A stretch of 64,000 bases of DNA from Fallopia convolvulus. Lineage: Eukaryota > Streptophyta > Magnoliopsida > Caryophyllales > Polygonaceae. The notes beneath the pieces were generated by a model. The model was not told the origin of the DNA. It was given only the letters and a program-made list of their open reading frames with translations, and made no database searches. Positions 31,743 through 41,559 of this stretch are shown one piece after another. The stretch lies in assembly GCA_964016875.1 (NCBI GenBank), contig OZ024730.1, forward strand, positions 33,461,795-33,525,794, given 5' to 3'. How positions within the stretch are numbered: the stretch's first letter is position 1; every line of letters begins with the position of its first letter. Made by a program: the position numbers and the translations under genes.

Positions 31743-33125
31743 ATGGAGGGAATCCAAACAACGTACAGTCACGTAGGGGACCTGGACCATCACGAGGTCA
31801 ATGAAGAAACGAACAACCAAGGTGACGGAAACGTATGTGGAACTGGAAACATAGGTGGAACAGGGAATGGTGATAGATTCGATCAAGGTTCCAGGGACTC
31901 CAATGGCAATCCTGCTACTTCCGAAGGACGAGAAGCGGAAGGAGGCGACGCCGACATCATCACGGAGCTCCGATCATCAATGATTGCTCTTCGAAAGGAT
32001 CTGGAAGAACAAAAAGAAGCTAATACCAGATTCACCGAGGTATACGAAAAACAAATTGAGACTTTAACTAATGAACGCAACTTGCTTCGGTCGCAGGTAC
32101 AATCGGCTCTAACCCGTCCTCGTGGGACCGATGTGGTAGAAGGATTCGCAAGGCGCTTGGACATGGATGATCCAAATCTTGTAACACCGGATGTTGTCAG
32201 ACCCGTAACCGGGTATCAGGTAAACGGTAATTCTTTAAGAGAAATACGGGAAGATACCAAAGTTTCCCAATTACGGGAACACCTCCGAGCCTTGGAGGAC
32301 CGAATTACTCAGGTCCCTGGGGCACCTCAACCAATCGCGATGGAGAGGAGAGACGGGTACACCGACTCCCCCTTCGTACCTGCTATTGCAAGGGTTGATA
32401 TCTCCCGGAAATATCACGTCCCCGACGTGCCTAAATATGAAGGGGTGACAGATCCCGATCAACACATAGCCGCATTCAAACAGGCTATGAATATCAGCAC
32501 AGTTCCTTTTGATATGAAAGAAATTGTCATGTGCCGTTGGTTCGGGAACACGTTGTCTGGACCCGCTCTTAATTGGCATTCGCACTTACCTCTTGGAAGT
32601 ATCTCATCTTTTGCCGAGTTAATTGACAAATTCAGGGTTAGGTTCGCAAGCAGTCGACATGCCAAAAAACGATCAAGTGATTTGTACCGCTTGGTACAAA
32701 GATCGGGAGAATCTCTGAAAGCTTTCCTTAATCGCTACAATGAAGAATTGGTGACCATCGAATGATGTGATGCCGCTACGGCTGTGGAAGCATTCCGGAA
32801 GGGTATATCGTTATATAATCCTGAGTTATACCGTGAACTAACTAAATATCCTTGTTCCAACTTTGATGAGGTACAGGTAAAAGCTTTAGCCCATGTCCGA
32901 TTGGAAGAGGACGACCTCTTTGCCGAGAAAACAACGAGCCCACATCGACCCGATCGGAGACAAGGACGGCGGGATACGAGATACACTCCATATCCCACGG
33001 CACCTCATGCTAAAACCACCATAAATGCTACCATGTTTAGACAAAGTGATAGATACGAGAATCCTCGGCTGCCTCCGAAACTCTCTCACTACAATTTTCG
33101 CGTAGATGCAACTGAAGTGGTCTGA
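31743..33125 (+). pseudogene. Element D gag (matrix-capsid part) with in-frame TGA
   Basis: From ATG 31743 (MEGIQTTYSHVGDLDHHEVN). A Gly/Asn-rich stretch is followed by a coiled coil at about residues 70-120, then the gag core at about residues 190-340 (RRDGYTDSPFVPAIARVDIS, MCRWFGNTLSGPALNWHSH, SSDLYRLVQRSGESLKAFL). TGA at 32763-32765 interrupts it (VTIE-stop-CDAATAVEAF). The same frame continues to a second TGA at 33123-33125 (TEVV-stop-TLNTMGD). Both TGAs occur at the same codons in element B. No other break is seen in this 1.4-kb reading. Confidence 0.9.
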
Positions 33126-33137
33126 ACCCTCAACACC

Positions 33138-34019
33138 ATGGGAGACACTGTCAAATGGCCTCGAAAGAGTAACGTGCCAGCAAAGCATAAAGACAAGACC
33201 AGATGGTGTGATTTCCATTTCGACCATGGACACCGGACTGACGAGTGTATCGCGTTACGAAAAGAAGTAAGCGAACTACTGCGAAGGGCGCATCTTAGAG
33301 AATTAATATCGGAAAAAGCAAAAGAGCAGTTGGACCGTAGCAGGGAAAAAGCCACTCCACCACCCCCGCCGAAGCACACTGGAGTAATCAACGTCATTAC
33401 AAGGGGGTCGGAGATCTGTGGTATAACCTACTCCACAGCCAAGCGAATCGCGAGGGATGCTAGGAGAGAATGCCCAAAAACACCGTCGCGAACAAGTCTC
33501 GCCATTATGCCGATCACCTTCGACGATGTTGAAGAAGAGGAAGTTCACCACGACTGCTTGATAATCTCTCTGACCATAGCTAATTTTCTTGTTAAAAGGA
33601 TCTTAGTTGATAATGGAAGCTCTACTAATTTACTTATGTTAGACGCCTTATACAGCTTAGGTTTTGGGATGGACGACATCACCAAGAAGTCAACAACTCT
33701 GGTAGGCTTCAGTGGAGAATCACGCAACACGCTTGGGGAGATATCACTACCTACCATTGCGGGAGGAATCAACTACCAGGTAAAGTTCCAAGTACTCAAT
33801 TGCCCGTCGCCTTTTAATGTCATCTTAGGACGGCCCTGGATACACGGGATGAGGGCAATTCCCTCCACCTATCACCAATGTGTGAAGTTCCCGACACCCT
33901 GGGGAATTCAAGAGATTAAGGGGGAACAAAAGCTGGCACGGGAGTGTTATTCCATAACAATGAAGGCAACAACCTCGAAGAGCCCACGACTTGGAACGGG
34001 GAAGAAGGTGTCGGATTAG
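33138..34019 (+). CDS. Element D nucleocapsid zinc knuckle and aspartic protease
   Basis: Open frame of 293 codons in the same frame as gag. Residues 24-39 hold a zinc knuckle WCDFHFDHGHRTDEC (C-X2-H-X4-H-X4-C). A Lys/Arg- and Pro-rich linker follows, then the aspartic protease with active site RILVDNGSSTNLL at about residues 155-167, LVGFSGESRNTLGEI and NVILGRPWIHGMRAIPSTYH. It would mature Gag-Pol inside the particle. It ends at TAG 34017-34019, directly followed by CAA TTA, and reverse transcriptase continues in the same frame. The ATG at 33138 is internal to gag; in an intact element this is part of one polyprotein. Confidence 0.85.
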   Translation: MGDTVKWPRKSNVPAKHKDKTRWCDFHFDHGHRTDECIALRKEVSELLRRAHLRELISEKAKEQLDRSREKATPPPPPKHTGVINVITRGSEICGITYSTAKRIARDARRECPKTPSRTSLAIMPITFDDVEEEEVHHDCLIISLTIANFLVKRILVDNGSSTNLLMLDALYSLGFGMDDITKKSTTLVGFSGESRNTLGEISLPTIAGGINYQVKFQVLNCPSPFNVILGRPWIHGMRAIPSTYHQCVKFPTPWGIQEIKGEQKLARECYSITMKATTSKSPRLGTGKKVSD

Positions 34020-34025
34020 CAATTA
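34017..34025 (+). promoter_or_regulatory. Leaky-stop context TAG CAA TTA between protease and reverse transcriptase of D
   Basis: The only barrier between the protease frame (GKKVSD) and the reverse transcriptase frame (QLKDCRM) is one TAG followed by CAA TTA. This matches the tobamovirus readthrough consensus UAG-CAR-YYA exactly. Occasional readthrough would make Gag-Pol at a low ratio to Gag. Confidence 0.75.
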
Positions 34026-35377
34026 AAGGACTGTAGAATGACTACTTGCTACGCGAAGCCGGAAACACCCGAGCTCCAAGAAGTAGCCCTTGATCCATTG
34101 GAGCCATCCAAGAAGATTCAAATAGGAGCAGATCTGGAACCAACTCTACGCGAGCAAATAGTAGAATTTCTACGGTCCTACAAAGATTGTTTTGCTTGGT
34201 CGAACGAGGATATGGTAGGCATTGATCCTAGTGTGATTACCCATGCCTTGAATGTCAATAAGAAGGTGCCACCAGTGAAGCAGAAAAGACGTAACTTCGC
34301 TCCCGAGCGAAATCAGGTAATCAATGATGAGGTAAAATCCTTACTTGAGTCTGGAAAAATTAGAGAAGTACAGTACCCCGATTGGCTTGCGAATGTGGTT
34401 GTCGTTAAAAAGAAAAACGGTAAATGGCGCGTTTGCGTAGATTTTACCGATCTAAACAAAGAATGCCCCAAAGATTCGTTCCCTTTGCCTCACATAGATG
34501 CAATGGTGGACACAATGGCGGGGCATGAACTTTTGACCTTCATGGACGCGTTTAGCGGATACCATCAGATAATGATGCATCCTGACGATCAAGAAAAAAT
34601 CGCATTCGTAACTAATCAGGGAACCTATTGTTATAAAGTTATGCCCTTTGGGTTAAGGAACGCAGGTGCTACTTATCAGAGATTGGTTAATAAGATGTTT
34701 CAGGATAAGCTGGGGATACAATGGAAGTATACATAGATGATATGTTGGTCAAATCACTAAAGGCGGAGGACCATGTTAATCACTTAAGAGACGCGTTCGA
34801 GGTTCTACGCCGCTACAAAATGAAGTTGAACCCCACCAAGTGCTCTTTTGGAGTAACATCAGGAAAATTCCTCGGTTACATAGTGACGCAAAGGGGGATC
34901 GAGGCGAGTCCTGAACAGGTCAAAGCCATAATGGAGCTGCAATCCCCAAAGTGTGTCAAAGACGTCCAGAGGCTAACAGGGCGAGTAGCTGCGCTAAACC
35001 AGTTCATATCAAGATCCTCAGACAGGAACAAACTGTTTTACGACATCCTGAAGAAAAACAAGTCGTTCGAATGGACGGAAGAACATGAAAAAGCCTTTGA
35101 GGAATTGAAAAAGTATCTGTCCAATCCGCAGGTGTTATCCAAACCTAAGCCAGGAGAAAACCTGTATGTATACCTAGCCGTGACCGAAGTAGCAGTAAGT
35201 GCAGTCCTGATCAGAGAGGAGAATGGAGACCAATTGCCCATCTATTACGTAAGTAAAACCTTGTTGGACGCAGAAACGAGGTATTCCCCCATGGAAAAAT
35301 TAGTGTTATCTTTGGTAATGGCTTCTATAAAGTTACGTCCCTATTTTGAAAGTCATTCTATTAATTGTGAGAACTAA
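34020..35377 (+). pseudogene. Element D reverse transcriptase and first RNase H
   Basis: Reverse transcriptase: FAWSNEDMVGIDPSVITHAL, VVKKKNGKWRVCVDFTDLNK, FMDAFSGYHQIMMH (catalytic Asp), MPFGLRNAGATYQRLVNKMF, VYIDDMLVKS (YIDD). One base is missing just before MEVYIDD (near 34715), so the frame changes. The thumb follows (FLGYIVTQRGIEASPEQV), then the first RNase H (WTEEHEKAFEELKKYLSNP, YLAVTEVAVSAVLI, IYYVSKTLLDAETRYSPMEK). The usual catalytic Asp of the first RNase H is missing (VTEVAV), as expected in Tat elements, where this domain is thought to be degenerate. A second frame change near 35360 separates it from the rest. Confidence 0.9.
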
Positions 35378-37304
35378 TTATCCGATGAAAAGTATCATGT
35401 CGAAGCTAGAGTTGTCAGGTCGGCTGACAAGGTGGTTAATTCACTTAAATAGTTACGACATCACGTACGAGCCCCGAACAGCAATGAAGTCTCAAGTGTT
35501 GGCAGACTTTGTGGTCGACTTCACTCCTACCACTTTAGAAAGCGAAGACCAAGGCGTACTGCAAATAACAGGAAACGACAAGTGGCTGATGCATACAGAT
35601 GGAGCGTCAAACCAGATAGGTGTAGGATTGGGGGTAGTCCTGAAGTCACCACAGGGGGATAGGATAGCCCAAGCTGTTCGATGCACATTCAAGGCTACTA
35701 ATAACGAAGCAGAATACAAAGCGCTTATTGCGGGGTTGCTTATCGCCAAAGATCTGAATGTACAAGAAATCGAGGTAATTTGTGACTCATTGCTTATTGT
35801 AAATCAAGTTACAAACTCATATGTTGCCAGGCACTCAAAGATCAAGGCGTACTTAGAAAAGGTTCAAGAAGTCATAAGGCACTTTAAACTGTTCGAGATA
35901 AGGCAGGTTCCAAGAGATGCCAACACACAAGCAAACGCTTTAGCCAACCTAGGATCCGTAATCGACCCAAGGGAGTACGACAAGATACCTTTCGTATATC
36001 TTGACGCGCCATCCATAACCAAAGAAGCAGACATGTTAGAAATTCGAAGCTCTGATGAAGACAAATCATGGGTAACCCCTTACTTAAAGTGGTTACAAGA
36101 CGGAGTATTACCAGAAGACAATGAAGAAGCTCAACGACTTAAGGTAAAAGCTTCTACTTTTGCGGTTAAGAATAACATTTTGTTTAAGTGGATGTCGTCA
36201 GGGTTACACGCACAATGCATAAAGGAGGAAGAAGTACAGAAGGTGTTACGAGATATACATGATGGGGAATGCGGAAACCATACAGGGGGTCGCAACTTGG
36301 CGAAGAAGGCAAGCAGGATGGGTTACTATTGGCCTACCATGAACAAAGACGCAGTGGAGTTTGCTCGCAAATGTGACGCGTGCCAGCGTCATGGACCTAT
36401 ACCACATCAACCATCTGAGTTGTTGCATCCCATAACATCTCCTTGGCCATTTATGAAATGGGGGATGGATATTGTGGGAAAACTACCTCCAGCCTCGGGG
36501 CAACGTGTTTACATCCTGGCAATGACCGACTACTTCTCCAAGTGGATTGAAGCCGAAGCCTTCAAAGAAGTTAAAGACACCCAAGTTATCTCCTTCATAA
36601 AGAGAAATATCCTGAGCAGATTTGGAATACCATCCATCATAGTCTACGACAACGGGTCCCAACTCATCAGTGACAAGACGAGATCATTTTTCCATCAGTA
36701 CAACATACAGTTAGTGATGTCGACGCCTCGTTACCCACAGGCCAACGGGCAAGCAGAAGCAAGTAACAAGGTGATTATTAACAACTTGAAAAAGCGGCTC
36801 AACGAAGCAAAAGGGAAATGGGCAGATGAATTACCCCTTATCTTATGGTCAGATCGAACGACTCCCAAGACAGCAACGGGTCATACACCTTTTTCCTTGG
36901 TCTATGGATGTGAAGCCGTACTACCAGTAGAAGTAACTTTGCCTACAGTCCGGTACGGACTTACCACTGAGGAGTCAAACCTATCCAACCTGTTACATCA
37001 CTTGGATACGATCGACGAGTTACGAGATGAGGCTTCAATTCGAATGGCGACATACAGGCAAGGAGTAGCTCGAAGTTACAACAAACGTGTTAACGCCAAG
37101 GTGTTCCAAGTGGGAGATTGGGTGCTAAGAAAAGTCTTCCATAATACGCAAGAGTTAAATGTTGGCAAATTAGGAGCAAATTGGGAAGGGCCATACCAAA
37201 TTACGAAGATAATAGGACAAGGAGCCTATGAATTAATGACGCAAGAAGGAAAAGCGGTCCCTAGAAGCTGGAATGCAATGAACTTAAAGTTGTACCACTT
37301 TTGA
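35346..37304 (+). CDS. Element D end of RNase H, archaeal-type second RNase H and integrase
   Basis: Open frame of 652 codons. First about 50 residues: RNase H end (SYDITYEPRTAMKSQVLADF). About 75-205: second RNase H with MHTDGASN, NNEAEYKAL, VICDSLLIVNQV and NTQANALANLGS. The last acidic position reads Asn here (ANALA; ADALA in C), so the domain may be inactive in this copy. About 300-350: HHCC zinc finger (HDGECGNH...CDACQRH). About 365-520: integrase core with Asp in WGMDIVGKLP, Asp in VYDNGSQLIS and Glu in ANGQAEASNK. C-terminal GDWVLRKVF and NWEGPYQITKI; no chromodomain. Stop at 37302-37304. Confidence 0.9.
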   Translation: MKVILLIVRTNYPMKSIMSKLELSGRLTRWLIHLNSYDITYEPRTAMKSQVLADFVVDFTPTTLESEDQGVLQITGNDKWLMHTDGASNQIGVGLGVVLKSPQGDRIAQAVRCTFKATNNEAEYKALIAGLLIAKDLNVQEIEVICDSLLIVNQVTNSYVARHSKIKAYLEKVQEVIRHFKLFEIRQVPRDANTQANALANLGSVIDPREYDKIPFVYLDAPSITKEADMLEIRSSDEDKSWVTPYLKWLQDGVLPEDNEEAQRLKVKASTFAVKNNILFKWMSSGLHAQCIKEEEVQKVLRDIHDGECGNHTGGRNLAKKASRMGYYWPTMNKDAVEFARKCDACQRHGPIPHQPSELLHPITSPWPFMKWGMDIVGKLPPASGQRVYILAMTDYFSKWIEAEAFKEVKDTQVISFIKRNILSRFGIPSIIVYDNGSQLISDKTRSFFHQYNIQLVMSTPRYPQANGQAEASNKVIINNLKKRLNEAKGKWADELPLILWSDRTTPKTATGHTPFSLVYGCEAVLPVEVTLPTVRYGLTTEESNLSNLLHHLDTIDELRDEASIRMATYRQGVARSYNKRVNAKVFQVGDWVLRKVFHNTQELNVGKLGANWEGPYQITKIIGQGAYELMTQEGKAVPRSWNAMNLKLYHF

Positions 37305-37962
37305 AACACAACGAGTTCTAATAAGGTAATTTGCATAAAAATTTTCCTTCTACGTTATGTTATTATATCTTCATACATACACAAGAACAACGATGTCAAC
37401 AATATCAGAGAAAACTAACAAGGGACGCCTTGTGACGTTACAGGCCAAAACACGGGCCCTCGCCTTATGATCAGGCAACGTTGTGCACACTACGACTAGT
37501 CAAAAGATGCAAGAGACAAGAACAAGTAACGAGTATTCTAGAGCAAGTGGAATTTTCATTTGTAATATGATTCACGAAGTTGTTACAGAGAAATTTACAT
37601 TCAGACACATACAACATTCTCTCTCTCCGCATCTAACATAAAAAGCGCTATACAAACAAAGAATGTATCGTGAAAATTACAAGTACATGTGACAAACAAG
37701 CCGATTTCTCTACGAACGTGTTGATCCTTCTTCTTCGGTGACGGACCTGCTTACCTGCAAAAAATCAAACGCAGATCCAAGGCAATGGCAACAAATAAAG
37801 TATTATCAAAATAAAACCCCATAAACTAACACGGGGCACAAACTTGTCCACAAAAGGGCCCTAGAACAAAGCGGCCATATAAAACAAGAGTTTAAAAAAC
37901 CCCAACACGCTGGGGGTAAGACATTGTCCGGAATTCAAAAAGGAAACAAGGATAAGAGAAGA
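37305..37962 (+). other. Element D untranslated region between integrase and the antisense gene
   Basis: No protein. A block at about 37418-37510 (AACAAGGGACGCCTTGTGAC, then TTACAGGCCAAAACA) is shared with the tail of element A (about 4500-4600). No tandem array like the one in C. Confidence 0.7.
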
Positions 37963-39692
37963 TCATTCTTTAGGTTGGTTGTCTCTTTCCACCTGGGCAA
38001 CCACTTTGGCAACGGAGGCAATATCATCAATGACCGAAGACTTTTTAGCCGCTATCACCTCGTCAGAAAAAAGGCTTTCAAACAGCTCCCTCTCCTTCAC
38101 AGCATCCCACGAAGTGTGCCTTCCCGCCGAGAACTCCTCCATCATTTCCACTCGAGCTCGGCAAGACCAGTAGTCGACAGTATCTTCAATTTCTTTAGCC
38201 AAAGCAGCTTCTTTAGCGGAAGAGATCATGAACTTTTCTTCCCATTCTTTGGACTCCTTAGAAACCCTCTCAAGATTGTTCATCAGGTCGTGAACCTTCT
38301 TATCCAAAGCGGTCTTCTCGTGTACTAAGATGTTGCTTCTGTCCTTCTCGAGCTGAAGACTGATCTTACTCTGGGCCAATTGATCGGGGAGGTCCTTGAA
38401 AGTTTCAAAGGCAGAAAGAGAAAGTTGCAAGCCCTGCATAAGGAAAAGAAGAAGTTAGGTAACGAGTAAGAAATGAAATAAGAGTAGACGGAGAAAACAT
38501 ACCTGTCATTGTGCCGCCAGAATTTCGCCGAAAAATTCCGGGAAAGATGATCGATCCTCCTTACCGCGAGAACATCCCACATGGAGAGGTGCCAAGGAAC
38601 TCAGGCACTTTTCAGCAACCATATCAAGGGACATCATCGTCTTTGGGAGATCAGAAAGGGTTGAACATGCTTTTTTCTTAGGAGAAGAAACCCGAACCTC
38701 AGAAGGCTTCTTAGGATCCGAGATCGTCAACACGGTATCTGCCGTAGAAGCTGATTCAGCCTTCCTCTTCCTTCGAGCTTCAAATCGTTCCATGGTAGTC
38801 AGTGCAGTGGTAGAACGGGTAGTCCTTGAACCTGGTGTCACGAAAAAGGCAAGATTTTTTAGGAAAGAGAAGTAAGATTTACTAAGGGGAAGAGAGAAAG
38901 ACTTACTCGACATCTCGGTCTCTTCAGATTCTGCAGAACACGCCTTTACCAGATCAGGGTAAGATCGTTCTTCCAACGAGAGAGCTTCGATGTGGTTAAT
39001 GACCTGGTACGACACCGTGCAGGGTTGAGGAGTAATAAGATGTTCTGCAACAGAAAATGCTTGGTGGTTAGATCTGAAAAGAAGACGGTAAGTTCAAAAG
39101 GGGAAACACTACCTGTTCGTTGCCAACGACATCTCATGAAAGACGTGTCAATACCTAGGGAAGACAATCTCACAAAGAAAAATTTATCGGCCAAGCCCCG
39201 ATCAGATTTGGATATATTGAAGACTAAATCAGACTTATTGGTAAAGGTTTTCAAAGTTAGACGACTCGGACCACCTTTGGAAAGACGATAATTCAGGAAA
39301 AAATCAGCAGCTTTGAAAGGGAGGCCATGAGAAGAACACAGTTGGTCAACGGAAAGAAGAAGTCTCCAAACCTGTGGAAGTAACTGCTCCGGAGAAACAT
39401 TGAGGGTGGAAAGGAAGTCGATGACCAAAGGAGAAAATGGAAAACGATGGCCAATACGAAAAGGGTACTCATACAAGCACACCCAATCGTTGGCATAGAA
39501 ATCTGCGTGAATACCAGGGGGAGGCAGAAACACCTCTGCATGCGACGGAAAACCCACAGAAAGAGCAAAAATTTGGGGGTCTTCAGAAGTGCTATTTCTC
39601 CGGTGGTAGGGGGTGAGAAAACCGGAAGATGTCAGGGAAGGAGGAAAGGTGGGTTCAAGGCAGTAGAGGGAAGGAGATTCCGAGGATGCCAT
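37963..39692 (-). pseudogene. Element D antisense four-exon gene (Transposase_28/PF04195-like)
   Basis: On the minus strand, opposite gag-pol. Exons 39692-39113, 39044-38907, 38831-38503, 38433-37963; introns of 68, 75 and 69 bp, all GT-AG; exon lengths sum to a multiple of three (506 codons). Start MASSESPSLYCLEP. Exon 1 holds the domain (PPPGIHADFYANDWVCLYEY, RFPFSPLVIDFLSTLNVSPE, a WRLLLSVDQL helix, RGLADKFFFVRLSSLG). Exon 3 is basic (RRKRKAES, SSPKKKACS). Exon 4 is a coiled coil ending VAQVERDNQPKE. One defect: an in-frame TGA at plus 38506-38508, two codons before the last intron. A TATA-like TATTTAAA lies at plus 39797-39804, about 105 bp before the ATG. Element C has the same plan. Function unknown. 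Confidence 0.75.
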
Positions 39693-39910
39693 AATTGGGA
39701 AGAAAAGGAATTTGAAGACGAAGAAACAGAAGAAGGGAAGAACGTACCTGGACACCGAGAAGCACAGTTGAAGTCTTTGAGAGTCATCATAACCGCTTTA
39801 AATAAGGGTTGATTGGACGTGTTTTGAGTTGCTACAACTTCCAAGACACTAAATCAAAAACCCTAGGAAAAGTGGAGGCGGGAACTTTCCCGGGTTTTTG
39901 ATGGGGGTAT
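39693..39910 (-). promoter_or_regulatory. Probable promoter region of the D antisense gene
   Basis: The stretch between the antisense ATG and the 3' LTR contains a minus-strand TATA-like box (plus 39797-39804). On plus, the end (TTTTTGATGGGGGTAT) is the polypurine tract that primes plus-strand synthesis next to the LTR. Two functions may thus share 218 bp. Confidence 0.4.
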
Positions 39911-40435
39911 TGTTAGGCCCTCCGTAATTCGGCCCAAGAGGGAAGTCACTCAGTCCAATATCGGCAATCTGACTGAACCATTAGGAAAGGGAAGACGATG
40001 GAGCAATCAAAGTGGGACGAGAATCTCGGACTTCATGGTCAACAACAACGGCTATGCCATTAACGACGGGGGCGAAATTTCCGGGATATGTTAGACGCTC
40101 TACCAACGGTCAAAAGGGGATAGACGGATATAAAACCAGGCCGAGGCGAAAGGGAGAGGACACGAAATACTGGATACTGAAACTCCATCTAGAACAGAAT
40201 CCCATCTTTTGTTTTTGCCATATCACTTCCAGTCGAGCGTTCTCAAATACTTTGGAGATAGCTATTTACAATCACGATCGCAATATACGAATATCAATTT
40301 ACTTATTATCTGTTTTCCATCTTTTGTTTGATCCTACATCTTGCCCATAGTTCATAACGCGTTACTATTGCTTTTTGGTTAGGATTTCCCTATTTTCAGC
40401 AGGTAACGTGTTAGTACGATTATCCTGCCAAAACA
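39911..40435 (+). repeat. Element D 3' LTR
   Basis: 525 bp, TGTTAGGCCC to GCCAAAACA, followed by GGTAT. One base shorter than the 5' LTR and differing at about a dozen sites. Confidence 0.95.
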
Positions 40436-40440
40436 GGTAT

Positions 40441-40637
40441 TATTATCACCAAGAGTTACTAAATTATGAATGTATTCTTGAAGTTCGTAAGTTTCTCATT
40501 AACTTTTGGTCATGACCAGGTGGAAAATTCGAATTGGTTTGGCAAATTTGGTATTTGGAGTCACCTGGACAAATTGCCTTAAATTGGTTCGGGAATTTAC
40601 CTTGCATGTTCAATCGCATTTTAAACTAATGAAACAA
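40441..40637. other. LINE H scrap and non-coding flank
   Basis: Directly beyond the D target duplication a minus-strand reading ELQEYIHNLVTLGDNNT may be the upstream continuation of LINE H. It is out of frame with the part at 31145 and most of the intervening LINE protein is missing, so a deletion preceded element D. From about 40500 no coding is seen. Confidence 0.35.
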
Positions 40638-41323
40638 TCTTAACAACTATAAAAGTTGTCCCTCTCAAGTCACATAAATGCTTTATTTTTTATATTCAAC
40701 CTTAATGAAATAAATAAATAAATAATGTTGTAAAATACAAAAGGATTTAACAAATGCTTCATTATCTTATAATAATTTCTCTCAATATTAAATTACAACA
40801 AATATATAAAAAAATTAAAGAAAATTAAATAAATAATTACAATTGCCTATATTTTTTAAGGAATAAAATTTCCTTATTGAAAAATAAAATAATATAATGA
40901 ACATTAATTTTGTTTATAAAGGAAATGAAAGATACAATATTATTGTCTTTTATTCCCAATTTTATATGCACGAGAATCGCACTAATCAAAATATGAAAAA
41001 ATTAGTTTCAAAAAATAAACATAAACATCGATAATAGATTAAGTATTTATAAAGTGAAAATAATGTTTAGACTGTCAAATTAGGATGGAAAAGAAATTCA
41101 TATATCTCAAATTACTGAAATTAGTATGCACTCATTAAATGATCAAATAACTTATATATGTATGTTTTTAATATTTTTGTTTTTATATGCATTCAATTAT
41201 AATATTTCATTGTAAAATTATTTAATATGTATAATCACATGTTATGATTTTTAAAGCCTAAATATTTTTAAAAAAACACAAGATATAAACTATGTCCGTC
41301 CAACGGACGGGTTAGCACTCTAG
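40638..41323 (+). mobile_element. Non-autonomous Helitron, 686 bp
   Basis: The left end TCTTAACAACTATAAAAG is preceded by host A. The right end has a hairpin (CCGTCC-AAC-GGACGG, 41296-41310) and CTAG at 41320-41323 followed by host T. TC start, 3' hairpin, CTAG end and insertion between A and T are the Helitron hallmarks. The interior is AT-rich and has no coding. The right end is firm; the left end is less so. Confidence 0.65.
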
Positions 41324-41559
41324 TTTCTTTACAAAGTTACCTACTTCCCATGTATGAAAACGAGTAAATTGCTCCTAATCTCGAGTCTCCTTTCCATAGC
41401 TATTTTCAGAGTTAGAATCTTATTCCTTTGAGTGAGTTTGACTTAGACTCATGGTCTACGACAGAATGGTTCTTTGAGGGGCTAAGATCATTACAAGTAG
41501 TATCAATCATGTGTGTGTAAAACAACATACTTTTTAAAATAAAATTTGTATGTTCCTAT
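41324..41559. other. Non-coding spacer
   Basis: I see nothing identifiable here. Confidence 0.4.

Larger units (their letters stand above)
31151..40435 (+). mobile_element. Element D: full-length Tat-lineage Ty3/Gypsy retrotransposon
   Basis: 9285 bp, plus strand, LTRs 31151-31676 (526 bp) and 39911-40435 (525 bp), exact target duplications GGTAT (31146-31150 and 40436-40440). Order: primer site, gag, zinc knuckle, protease, TAG-CAA-TTA, reverse transcriptase, RNase H, second RNase H, integrase, untranslated region, antisense spliced gene, LTR. LTRs differ at about 13 positions by eye, so it is younger than C. It has two in-frame TGA codons in gag and two single-base frame changes in reverse transcriptase/RNase H; integrase is open. 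It inserted into LINE H, 168 bp from element C. Confidence 0.95.
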
